Notes: generated from the sequence alone by a model not told the origin. Counted from the first letter of the stretch, positions 1-6,260 are shown. The stretch is 15,372 bases of DNA from DATCRE01 sp035493595 (GCA_035493595.1 DATJHZ010000281.1:1-15372), one strand, 5' to 3'. Translations and numbers: made by a program.

Positions 1-1119
1 ATTGCAGTTCATGATAAATCGGGCAGCTTTATCGGCAGAGTCAGAGTAGATAACTCCGCCCATTTGCATTTCGCCTTTTTTTGTTTTTACTACTTTGCGT
101 TGATTGGCAATGATCCCGATGGCCCATCCATCAATGCGAGCTGTACCACAGATTAACGTCTTGCCATAGAGTGCCTTGTATTCATCGAATTCAGAATTGT
201 CAACAATACGCTTTATTATTTCCAGTGTATCGTAAGGTTTGGAGCGATCGTTTGGAAACATGCCATAAATTTCTTCTGGCTTTTCTTTTGGCGGATGAGA
301 TTCACTTCGATCAAAGCCTGCTTTTTCTGCAGCTCCAATCTTATCGAATAACGAACGGATATAGTCAAGGCATGCACGATCATTCGGAAATTTATTATCG
401 GTTACACCCGAGATTTCGCAATGCGTTGTAGCGCCACCTAATGTTTCAGCATCAACATCTTCACCAACAGCAGCTTTTACTAAATAAGGACCAGCCAGAA
501 AAATAGAACCGGTCTTATCAACAATCATAGCTTCGTCTGACATGATGGGTAGATAGGCTCCACCGGCTACACAGCTGCCCATGATGGCAGCAATTTGTAC
601 GATGCCCATGGATGACATCTTCGCATTATTTCGGAATTGCCTTCCAAAATGTTCTTTGTCTGGAAAGATTTCATCTTGCATAGGCAAGAAAACACCGGCG
701 CTGTCAACCAGGTAAACAACTGGTAATTTATTTTCCATGGCCACCTCTTGCGCACGAAGATTTTTCTTGGCTGTGATGGGGAACCATGCACCTGCTTTTA
801 CAGTAGCATCATTGGCAACAATAACACACTGTCTTCCTTTTATGTACCCAATGCCAGTAACAACACCACCTGATGGACATCCACCAACGTCGGCATACAT
901 TCCTTCTCCGGCAAAGAGACCGATTTCCAGAAAATCAGAATCTTTATCTAATAAGTATTCAATACGCTCACGTACAGCGAGCTTTCCTTTCTGATGCTGT
1001 TCTTCAATTTTCTTTTCACCTCCGCCGAGTCTGAATTTTTTCTCTTTAGAACGAAGCTGAAAAATAAGTTGCTTGAACTGATCTTCATTCTTATTGAACT
1101 CCAAATCTTGATTTGCCAT
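1..1119 (-). CDS. Acyl-CoA carboxylase beta (carboxyltransferase) subunit, methylcrotonyl-CoA type, C-terminus cut by window edge
   Basis: This is the carboxyltransferase subunit of a biotin-dependent acyl-CoA carboxylase. It moves the carboxyl group from carboxybiotin to an acyl-CoA in the cytoplasm. The frame is open from an ATG at 1119 to the left edge, giving 373 residues; the family is usually about 510-550 long, so roughly the last third is missing. The crotonase-like fold is clear from GGVVTGIG (about 84-91), VANDATVKAG (101-110), LRAQE (121-125), YLVDSAGVFLPMQDE (136-150), FPDKEHFG (152-159) and MGSCVAGGAY (180-189). The MQDE-FPD-EHFG stretch and the LGGATTHCEISGVTD segment (228-241) resemble methylcrotonyl-CoA carboxylase beta more than propionyl-CoA carboxylase. 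That points to leucine or isovalerate breakdown, but geranyl-CoA or another branched acyl-CoA cannot be excluded. A good promoter lies just upstream at 1160-1190. The biotin-carrying partner subunit is not in the window. Confidence 0.93.
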   Translation of the reverse strand, partial: MANQDLEFNKNEDQFKQLIFQLRSKEKKFRLGGGEKKIEEQHQKGKLAVRERIEYLLDKDSDFLEIGLFAGEGMYADVGGCPSGGVVTGIGYIKGRQCVIVANDATVKAGAWFPITAKKNLRAQEVAMENKLPVVYLVDSAGVFLPMQDEIFPDKEHFGRQFRNNAKMSSMGIVQIAAIMGSCVAGGAYLPIMSDEAMIVDKTGSIFLAGPYLVKAAVGEDVDAETLGGATTHCEISGVTDNKFPNDRACLDYIRSLFDKIGAAEKAGFDRSESHPPKEKPEEIYGMFPNDRSKPYDTLEIIKRIVDNSEFDEYKALYGKTLICGTARIDGWAIGIIANQRKVVKTKKGEMQMGGVIYSDSADKAARFIMNCN

Positions 1120-1159
1120 GGATAGTTAATCGCTAATGGTGATTAAGACCTAAAAGCTA

Positions 1160-1190
1160 GAAAGTTAGGTCACTCAAGGGGTTTTTCAAA
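1160..1190 (-). promoter_or_regulatory. Bacteroidota-type promoter for the acyl-CoA carboxylase gene
   Basis: Reading the minus strand, TTTG (1190-1187) is followed after exactly 19 nt by TAACTTTC (1167-1160). This matches the Bacteroidota sigma factor consensus TTTG / TAnnTTTG at all but the last base. A start near 1153 would give a leader of about 34 nt before the ATG at 1119. Confidence 0.6.
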
Positions 1191-1211
1191 GAGGTAGCAG
1201 ATACATTACAG

Positions 1212-1245
1212 AAACAAAATTTCATGGTTAGATGAAGGGAAATTT
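1212..1245 (-). terminator. Possible rho-independent terminator after the first phzF-like gene
   Basis: A perfect 7-bp stem (1217-1223 with 1239-1245, AAATTTC/GAAATTT) closes a 15-nt loop. On the minus strand it is followed by a T-rich tail, TGTTTC, which continues the T's of the stem. It lies 24 nt past the stop codon of the gene ending at 1269. The stem is AT-rich and the loop is large, so support is moderate. Confidence 0.4.
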
Positions 1246-1268
1246 AAGGGTTCGAAACTGATCAAAGG

Positions 1269-2153
1269 CTACACATACAATACTCCTTCCATAACAATAA
1301 CAGAAGAGCCGCTCACCCAAATTCCGTCGCTTGAAACATTAACATGGATGTACGAGGGATGTTTCACAGCTGTTCCCTGCAGAATCTTGAAATCTATATC
1401 TTTTTTAATGTATCCAAGTTTTTCGAGATAGCCTGCCAATGGACCTGCCGCTGTGCCTGTTGCAGGATCTTCATCAATCCCGATACCAGGATTAAAGAAT
1501 CTTGTTTCAGCAAGAAACTCATCAGTTGGCTGGTTTGCAGTAAAGAGATAACAACCTTCAAAACTATATTTTTCAGAAGCCTCTTTTAAAAGAGATTTAT
1601 TTGGAATCGCTTTTTGTAAAACATTCCAATCTTTTACCGGAACCATCAAATGGGCTACTTCTGTTTCAACAACGTTAATTTCCCAGTCATTCAAATTTAA
1701 ATCATCAACGCCTAATCCAATCGCTTTAGAAATAAGATCGACTGGTACTTTTCTGATCACCTTAGCGGGCTGCTGTTTCATTGCCACATAGGGGAGACCG
1801 TCTTTTTCTGTAATCTTAACGGGAATCCTGGTATCTTTTATAATTACCGATGTAATGCCTTTCTGATTTTTAAATATGTCCCATCCTTTTATCATGGCCA
1901 GGCATACAGCGCCTAAGAGATTATGCCCTGCGCCAATTACTTCAAATTCAGCAGGAGTGAAAGAACGTACTTTTAATGCATTCTCTTTTGTTGAATAATT
2001 TACGAATGATGTTTCCGAATATCCAAATTCTCTTGAGATGTCATGGTATTGGCTGAGGGCAAGTTCATCGTCACAATAAACTACCGAAAGTTGATTGCCT
2101 TTATATTTCTGATTTGTAAATACATCAAGCACGTAATAGTTTAATTTTTTCAT
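1269..2153 (-). CDS. PhzF-family epimerase/isomerase with divergent motifs
   Basis: A 294-residue cytoplasmic protein of the PhzF/YddE family, whose fold is two diaminopimelate-epimerase-like halves. The family signatures are present: N-terminal LDVFTNQKYKGN (9-20), catalytic-type glutamate E47 in YSETSFV, and GIDEDPATGTAAGPLAGYL near 225-243. Two conserved spots are unusual. The normal GNPxxVV reads GNQLSVV (19-25). The normal CGHAT reads AGHNL (75-79), so the cysteine is lost while the histidine stays. The length is normal for the family (about 260-300). The substrate is unknown; PhzF in phenazine producers acts on a dihydro-hydroxyanthranilate, but there are no phenazine genes here and most family members have no known reaction. 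The gene is divergent from an HxlR-type regulator 110 bp away, which is probably its controller. A second, canonical PhzF lies at 7234-8136. The AT-rich minus-strand element TAATTTTG (2191-2184) may be its -7 box. Confidence 0.88.
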   Translation of the reverse strand: MKKLNYYVLDVFTNQKYKGNQLSVVYCDDELALSQYHDISREFGYSETSFVNYSTKENALKVRSFTPAEFEVIGAGHNLLGAVCLAMIKGWDIFKNQKGITSVIIKDTRIPVKITEKDGLPYVAMKQQPAKVIRKVPVDLISKAIGLGVDDLNLNDWEINVVETEVAHLMVPVKDWNVLQKAIPNKSLLKEASEKYSFEGCYLFTANQPTDEFLAETRFFNPGIGIDEDPATGTAAGPLAGYLEKLGYIKKDIDFKILQGTAVKHPSYIHVNVSSDGIWVSGSSVIVMEGVLYV

Positions 2154-2228
2154 TTCAACAGATCTTTAGCTATGAAGATAAATCAAAATTAAGTACAAAT
2201 CGTTTATCATTGTTATGAGTTAACCGTG

Positions 2229-2242
2229 GGTAACCGGTTACC
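2229..2242. promoter_or_regulatory. Perfect 14-bp palindrome between phzF-like and hxlR genes, likely operator
   Basis: GGTAACCGGTTACC is a perfect palindrome centred in the 110-bp divergent intergenic region, 21 bp before the regulator's start codon. A related half-site, GTTAACC, starts at 2219 in the same spacer. Dyad sites of this kind in a divergent regulator/enzyme spacer are typical autoregulatory operators. That the HxlR-type protein binds it is inference. Confidence 0.55.
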
Positions 2243-2263
2243 TCGAATTAACTATCAATTATC

Positions 2264-2632
2264 ATGGCTACGATAAACATTAACGGGAACATACAGGAGG
2301 CAAGTTGTGAACAGGAACTGGCTGCCATTATAGACAGTCTCGAAATATTGGGAGGCAAATGGAAATTAAGAATTATGCGCCACCTGAACAATCACTCTTC
2401 CGAAAAGAATACATTTAAAAAAATCCAGCGCGAAGTGACAGGAATTTCATCCAAGATGCTAACGAAAGAATTACGAGACCTGGAAATGAATCTGCTTATT
2501 ACCCGAACGGTATTGGATACCAGACCTGTAAGCGTGAACTACTCAATTACCGAATATGGCCTGAGTGTTTTACCTGTAAATGAGGTATTGGTTCAATGGG
2601 GATTAAATCACAGGCAAAAGATTAGAGCATGA
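2264..2632 (+). CDS. HxlR-family winged-helix transcriptional regulator
   Basis: A 122-residue DNA-binding protein that consists almost entirely of the HxlR (MarR-like) winged helix. The characteristic start of the domain, ILGGKWKLRIMRHL, is at about 28-41. The recognition-helix region ISSKMLTKELRDLEMNLLITR spans 61-81, and the wing ends with the usual VNYSITEYGLSVLP (91-104). There is one cysteine, C15, just before the domain. HxlR proteins commonly have an N-terminal cysteine and some use it to sense electrophiles or oxidants, so redox or aldehyde sensing is possible but unproven. The ATG at 2264 is 21 bp after a perfect palindrome and there is no strong Shine-Dalgarno. It is divergent from the PhzF-like gene at 1269-2153 and convergent with the lipoprotein gene that follows. 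The likely role is local control of that PhzF gene. Confidence 0.9.
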   Translation: MATININGNIQEASCEQELAAIIDSLEILGGKWKLRIMRHLNNHSSEKNTFKKIQREVTGISSKMLTKELRDLEMNLLITRTVLDTRPVSVNYSITEYGLSVLPVNEVLVQWGLNHRQKIRA

Positions 2633-2651
2633 TTAATTTCGTGAGCATTTA

Positions 2652-2685
2652 CAAAGGCAAGGACTGTAGTGTGTCCTTACCTTTG
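2652..2685. terminator. Hairpin between convergent genes, probable bidirectional terminator
   Basis: A 13-bp stem (2652-2664 with 2673-2685, CAAAGGCAAGGAC / GTCCTTACCTTTG) has one mismatch and an 8-nt loop. It lies between the stop of the HxlR-type gene (2632) and the stop of the convergent lipoprotein gene (2724). The stem is strong, but a clean T-run is missing on either side, so it could also act as a stabilising 3' hairpin. Confidence 0.5.
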
Positions 2686-2723
2686 TTGCATTTAAACACT
2701 ATCTGAAATCTTGATTATCTGAA

Positions 2724-3242
2724 TTAAAACATAGGATGGTCATTGGCCGATTTTTCCGGAACAGCCTGCATAACATCCCAATGCTCAACAATCTTGTTAT
2801 TCTCCAATCTGAAGATGTCAATAATAGATGAAATTTTGCCTCCAATATTTGCTTTCGTATGAATATAAACAAGATCGCCATCTGCAGATAAATGATGAAT
2901 GTCTATCTTCTCTTTTGGAGCACCCTTAAACCATTGAGCAACTGCTTGCTTTAATACGTCTCTGCCGTCTGGCAGCGCTGGATTATGTTGTATGTACGTA
3001 TCACCAATGTATTTATCAATAGACTCTACATTTTTGTCTCCAAATAATTCCTGGTAAAAGTCTGCCACCAGTTTCTTATTAGTCTCTAACTGGTTTTTAG
3101 AAATAGTGAGTGTGTTTAATTCATTTTGTAATGAGTCGATGCTTGCCTGTGCGCGTGTTTCCGATTCGTTCTTTCCACAAGAGAATAAGAAAAGCAGTAA
3201 AGAAGCGGACACGATCAGGGAAAGGTGGTTTTTTGTTTTCAT
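2724..3242 (-). CDS. SnoaL-like (NTF2-fold) lipoprotein
   Basis: A 172-residue predicted lipoprotein. The N-terminus has lysines followed by the hydrophobic run LSLIVSASLLLFLF and a lipobox LFSC with the lipidated cysteine at 22, so it should be anchored in the membrane facing the periplasm or the cell surface. Residues about 30-58 (ASIDSLQNELNTL...) look like a short coiled-coil stalk. Residues about 59-162 match SnoaL-like NTF2-fold proteins: YIQHNP (83-88), PDGRDVLKQAV, and the typical end IDIFRLENNKIVEHWDVMQ (141-159). Cytoplasmic relatives are often called SnoaL-like aldol-condensing enzymes or ester cyclases, but a lipid-anchored copy has no assigned reaction. I chose the ATG at 3242 because it gives a clean signal peptide; an upstream ATG at 3269 adds nine residues before it. 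The gene is divergent from the riboswitch/gdh operon and could share the operator at 3323-3343. Confidence 0.8.
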   Translation of the reverse strand: MKTKNHLSLIVSASLLLFLFSCGKNESETRAQASIDSLQNELNTLTISKNQLETNKKLVADFYQELFGDKNVESIDKYIGDTYIQHNPALPDGRDVLKQAVAQWFKGAPKEKIDIHHLSADGDLVYIHTKANIGGKISSIIDIFRLENNKIVEHWDVMQAVPEKSANDHPMF

Positions 3243-3322
3243 ACGATTAATGTTTTTTGATAAGATCATAATATTTCTTTTGATAGCTAACTTCTTAATG
3301 ATAATTAAAGTTCATAAAAATT

Positions 3323-3343
3323 AGTCTATTAAATCTATAGACT
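3323..3343. promoter_or_regulatory. Operator-like inverted repeat (site 1) beside the gdh/riboswitch promoter
   Basis: A 21-bp imperfect palindrome with perfect 7-bp arms (AGTCTAT / ATAGACT). Its 19-nt core GTCTATTAAATCTATAGAC differs at one base from the core of the site at 10741-10761 read on the minus strand, upstream of metN. It touches the probable -33 element at 3343-3346 and lies in the spacer between the divergent SnoaL-like lipoprotein gene and the riboswitch-led gdh operon, so it could serve either or both. The binding protein is not identified. Confidence 0.65.
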
Positions 3344-3375
3344 TTGTATTTAATATAAAATTGTTTCTATATTTA
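3343..3375 (+). promoter_or_regulatory. Promoter for the SAM riboswitch / gdh operon
   Basis: TTTG at 3343-3346 and TATATTTA at 3368-3375, separated by 21 nt, resemble the Bacteroidota TTTG / TAnnTTTG promoter. A start near 3381 would begin the transcript almost exactly at the 5' strand of riboswitch helix P1. This good fit supports the assignment. Confidence 0.5.
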
Positions 3376-3381
3376 CACCAG

Positions 3382-3495
3382 AATTTATACAGAAGGGGGG
3401 AGAGTCAGGCTCTGTGAATCCCTAGCAACTTTTGAAAGTTATCCTTTCAAATAAGTGCTAAATCCTGCCACCAAAAAATAAAGGGTATATAAATT
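3382..3495 (+). ncRNA. SAM-I (S-box) riboswitch aptamer
   Basis: The stretch 3396-3430 aligns without gaps over most of its length with the conserved half of known SAM-I aptamers, including the GGCTCTGTGAATCCC block (P3) and the GCAAC core at 3425-3429. The second conserved block, AAGTGCTAAATCCTGCC, is at 3454-3470. P4 is compensated: the usual GCAACC/GGTGC pairing is here GCAACTT/AAGTGC, topped by a perfect 8-bp stem 3431-3438/3444-3451. Helix P1 closes the domain as AATTTATA (3382-3389) with TATAAATT (3488-3495). SAM-I riboswitches bind S-adenosylmethionine and normally repress methionine or SAM synthesis or transport genes. No classic terminator follows the aptamer. A 30-codon ORF starts 9 nt after P1, so SAM may act by blocking its translation start. 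Confidence 0.88.
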
Positions 3496-3504
3496 AGTAC
3501 AACG

Positions 3505-3597
3505 ATGAAAAAAACAATTTCTGAAAAAACAGCATCCCCATCATTCATGAATTCACATTCGCTTTACATGCGAGCACGACATACGTGTTGTAGTTAA
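3505..3597 (+). CDS. 30-codon leader ORF ending Arg-His-Thr-Cys-Cys-Ser
   Basis: A short ORF beginning ATGAAAAAAACA at 3505 and ending with TAA at 3595-3597, which encodes 30 residues. The C-terminus reads MRARHTCCS, with two adjacent TGT cysteine codons (3586-3591) just before the last sense codon. It starts 9 nt after the 3' strand of the SAM riboswitch and stops 102 nt before glutamate dehydrogenase. The codons for Arg-His-Thr-Cys-Cys lie within a small hairpin (3573-3578 with 3584-3589). A ribosome pausing at the cysteine codons would disturb that hairpin. Tandem codons of the end-product amino acid in a short upstream ORF are the hallmark of attenuation leader peptides, and Cys-codon leaders controlling sulfur genes are known in other bacteria. 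No secretion signal or domain is seen. Function as a cysteine-sensing leader is inference; it could be a chance ORF. Confidence 0.55.
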   Translation: MKKTISEKTASPSFMNSHSLYMRARHTCCS

Positions 3598-3699
3598 TCT
3601 GATTTTTTATGATACACATATCCATCTGCATTAAATGCAATAAGGAATCATTGTGTCTATTCATCACGGTAACTCAATTTTTTATTTAAACAGAAAGCT
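3598..3699 (+). other. Spacer between leader ORF and glutamate dehydrogenase
   Basis: This 102-nt AT-rich stretch has two T-runs (3603-3608 and about 3679-3683) and a small TGCAT-TAA-ATGCA hairpin. Neither T-run directly follows a strong hairpin, so I see no convincing intrinsic terminator or antiterminator by eye. The sequence before the gdh ATG (CAGAAAG) is only a weak purine-rich ribosome-binding site. Confidence 0.4.
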
Positions 3700-4968
3700 A
3701 TGTCCTCACAAGTTGCATCTATTGAATCACTTAAAAATAATCCATACGAATCCATGCTGGCACGTTTTGAACGCGCTGCAGATATTGTGAAACTCCCTGA
3801 AGAAAAGCGCGAAAAATTACGTAAGCCAGCCAAGCAGATACAGGTTCACTTCTCTATACTATTAGATAATGGTAAAGAACGAACTTTCGAAGGATATCGC
3901 ATCATTCACTCTACTACATTAGGCCCATCCAAGGGAGGCATTCGTTACGATCAGGATGTAAACCTCAACGAAGTGAAAGCGTTGGCTGCATGGATGACCT
4001 GGAAGTCGGCTGTAGTAGGTCTTCCCTTTGGTGGTGCCAAGGGAGGTATCGTTGTTGATCCTAAAAAATATTCTAAGGCTGAACTTGAGCGATTGACCCG
4101 TGCCTACACGCAGGCACTTATTGATGTCTTCGGTCCTGATAAAGATGTTCCTGCACCAGACATGGGCACAGGTGCCGATGAAATGGGATGGCTTATGGAA
4201 GAATTTTCCATTCTTCATGGTAAACCTATTTATGCAGTAGTGACAGGAAAACATATTCACGCAGGAGGTTCACTAGGTCGCCTGGAAGCTACAGGTAAAG
4301 GAGTAAGTATTGCCACGCTGCTGGCGTTGAAGAGAAAAGGATTGAATCCACTTAACGCAACGGTAGCCGTTCAGGGATTTGGAAATGTGGGATTGCATGC
4401 GGCATTGTTTCTTCACCAGCAAGGATTAAAAGTTATTGCAGTAAGTGATGTAAGCGGAGCATTCTATAATCCGGTAGGTATTGATATAACCGATCTGATA
4501 GTTTATAGTCAACTAAATAACAACTCGCTCAGGGGGTATCCCAATGCAGCACCAATAGCCAGTGAAGATTTACTTACACTCAATGTAGATGTGCTTATTC
4601 CCGCCGCCAGAGAAGATGTCATCACGATGGAAAATGCACATAAGATCAGAGCTAAAATTATTGTAGAGGGAGCTAACAGACCAACCTCGGCAGATGCTGA
4701 TGAACTGCTGGAGTACAAGAACATTTTAATTGTGCCTGATATTCTCGCGAATGCCGGTGGAGTAATTGTCTCTTATTTTGAATGGCTACAAAATTCAACC
4801 AATGAATTCTGGAACATAGAGCAGGTAAATGAAAAACTGGAAGAGATTTTAACGGAGTCTTTTCAGAAGGTATTCGATACAGCCGCTCTTAATCGTATCT
4901 CGCCACGCATTGCTGCCTATGTGATCGCAGTGAAACGAGTCTCTGAAAAGAAACATTCGGTATTATAA
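3700..4968 (+). CDS. gdhA: Glutamate dehydrogenase (Glu/Leu/Phe/Val dehydrogenase family)
   Basis: A 422-residue hexameric-type glutamate dehydrogenase, which interconverts glutamate and 2-oxoglutarate plus ammonia with NAD(P). The dimerisation/substrate domain comes first: LGPSKGGIRYD (74-84), WKSAVVGLPFGGAKGG (101-116, catalytic-type K114), and PAPDMGTGADEMGW (151-164, D154). The Rossmann coenzyme domain carries VAVQGFGNVG at 222-231, and the C-terminus returns with NAGGVIVSYFEW (351-362). The lysine at 78 in SKGG and serine 358 match the residues that hold the glutamate side-chain carboxylate in known GDHs; leucine and phenylalanine dehydrogenases differ there. Glutamate is therefore the likely substrate, although NAD versus NADP preference cannot be read. 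The length is normal. It is the first full gene of a three-gene operon with 30-nt and 14-nt gaps, behind a SAM-I riboswitch and a Cys-ending leader. That is an unexpected controller for GDH. Confidence 0.93.
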   Translation: MSSQVASIESLKNNPYESMLARFERAADIVKLPEEKREKLRKPAKQIQVHFSILLDNGKERTFEGYRIIHSTTLGPSKGGIRYDQDVNLNEVKALAAWMTWKSAVVGLPFGGAKGGIVVDPKKYSKAELERLTRAYTQALIDVFGPDKDVPAPDMGTGADEMGWLMEEFSILHGKPIYAVVTGKHIHAGGSLGRLEATGKGVSIATLLALKRKGLNPLNATVAVQGFGNVGLHAALFLHQQGLKVIAVSDVSGAFYNPVGIDITDLIVYSQLNNNSLRGYPNAAPIASEDLLTLNVDVLIPAAREDVITMENAHKIRAKIIVEGANRPTSADADELLEYKNILIVPDILANAGGVIVSYFEWLQNSTNEFWNIEQVNEKLEEILTESFQKVFDTAALNRISPRIAAYVIAVKRVSEKKHSVL

Positions 4969-4998
4969 ATTTTTAATAAAACTCTCAATCAAGAAATT

Positions 4999-6246
4999 AT
5001 GAAAGTTAAAATCTGTGGAGTAATAATATCTTTTGTTTTAACAGGCCTTTTGTTGTCATCATGCAAGGAGCCGCGGCTTATATTGGAAGAAGGAAAGTGG
5101 AGAGGCGCTTTTCAAGCACAAGGATTTGAAATTCCTTTCAACTTTAGTGTGGAGGACGATACGATAGGTACGATCAAAGTCTTTCTTACCAATGCTGAAG
5201 AGAAAACAGTGCTGGATAGTGTTCGCTATGAACGTGACTCGGTAATCATTCCCATCGAACTCTATGATGCGATCCTGATTGGTAAATTAAAACCTGAAGG
5301 CTTATCAGGTTACTTCAGAAAGAACCAATCCAAAAAACAAGGAATTCCTTTTACTGCCGTAAACGGAAACAGTCCACGATTTGATATAAAGAATCCAACT
5401 GCTGTTACTGCATCGGTTAATGGAAAATGGTCCGTGAACCTTATCAATGAGAAAAATGAAAAGCGCTATACTGTTGGTTTACTGAAACAAGAAGGCACTA
5501 CTATAACAGGTACTATATTAACTACCACTGGAGACTACCGTTATTTACAAGGAGTTGTTGATGGCGATAGTTTAAAACTTTCCGGATTCAGTGGTTCCAA
5601 TCCATCGTTGCTTGTGGCTAAGCTTAAGGATAGCACTCATCTCTCCGGTGAATTTCTTTCACCAGGTGGTAAGTCTAAGTTTGAGGCTGTGCGAAGTGAC
5701 ACTGCAGCGTTACCTGATCCTTATTCACTTACCTATCTGAATAAAGGTTATGATAAACTTTCATTCTCATTTCCTGATCTGAAAGGTAAGACAGTATCAT
5801 TGAATGATGACAAGTACAAAGATAAAGTAGTAGTAGTTACTATTCAGGGAAGCTGGTGTCCGAACTGTGTGGATGAAGCTGCGTTCCTCTCACCGTGGTA
5901 TAAACAAAACAAAGAGCGCGGTGTAGAAATCATCGGGCTAAGTTTTGAACGTAAAGATGATCCTGACTTTGCCCGTAAGCGTATTGAAAAATTTATCAAA
6001 CGGTTTGATATAACGTATGATATTCTTTTTGCCGGATTGGCTGACAAGAATGCAGCCAGCGAAAAACTTCCTGAGCTTAATGCTATACTATCCTTTCCTA
6101 CTACGATTCTCATTGATCGTGCTGGCAAAGTGAGAAAAATACATACTGGTTTCACTGGCCCAGCTACGGGCGAGCACTACCAGGAGTTTATTCACGACTT
6201 CAACGCAGATGTTGAAATATTACTAAATGAATCCAAAGGAGTTTAA
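4999..6246 (+). CDS. TlpA-like thioredoxin-fold lipoprotein with duplicated N-terminal beta domain
   Basis: A 415-residue envelope lipoprotein. The signal sequence GVIISFVLTGLLLSSC carries the lipobox LSSC with lipidated C22. The C-terminal third is a TlpA/ResA-type thioredoxin fold: VVVVTIQGSWCPNC (277-290) with redox cysteines C287 and C290, GVEIIGLSFE (308-317), the cis-proline loop FPTTILIDRAGKV (367-379), and a C-terminal helix. It probably reduces or oxidises thiols on exported proteins or ligands. The middle (about 31-231) is a tandem repeat of roughly 110 residues. Each unit opens with GKW (32-34 and 142-144 are in step), has LSG followed by F late in the unit, and ends with F-x-AV (118-121 and 228-231). 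I do not recognise this repeat beyond a likely beta-rich fold. The gene lies 30 nt after gdh and 14 nt before the hydrolase-like gene, so all three are probably co-transcribed under the SAM riboswitch. Confidence 0.88.
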   Translation: MKVKICGVIISFVLTGLLLSSCKEPRLILEEGKWRGAFQAQGFEIPFNFSVEDDTIGTIKVFLTNAEEKTVLDSVRYERDSVIIPIELYDAILIGKLKPEGLSGYFRKNQSKKQGIPFTAVNGNSPRFDIKNPTAVTASVNGKWSVNLINEKNEKRYTVGLLKQEGTTITGTILTTTGDYRYLQGVVDGDSLKLSGFSGSNPSLLVAKLKDSTHLSGEFLSPGGKSKFEAVRSDTAALPDPYSLTYLNKGYDKLSFSFPDLKGKTVSLNDDKYKDKVVVVTIQGSWCPNCVDEAAFLSPWYKQNKERGVEIIGLSFERKDDPDFARKRIEKFIKRFDITYDILFAGLADKNAASEKLPELNAILSFPTTILIDRAGKVRKIHTGFTGPATGEHYQEFIHDFNADVEILLNESKGV

Positions 6247-6260
6247 AAAGTGAACTGACT

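Noticed and set aside
171..994. Plus-strand ORFs opposite the carboxylase gene
   Set aside because: They are shadows of the acyl-CoA carboxylase frame, which is open for 373 codons with many conserved motifs.
2328..2344. AGACAGTCT dyad resembling half-sites of the shared operator
   Set aside because: It lies inside the hxlR coding region, and the half-sites are in the opposite order and spacing to sites 1 and 2.
3598..3690. Intrinsic terminator/antiterminator as riboswitch expression platform before gdh
   Set aside because: The T-runs are not directly preceded by a stable hairpin, and by eye the best stems are only 5-6 bp. A folding calculation would be needed to revive this.
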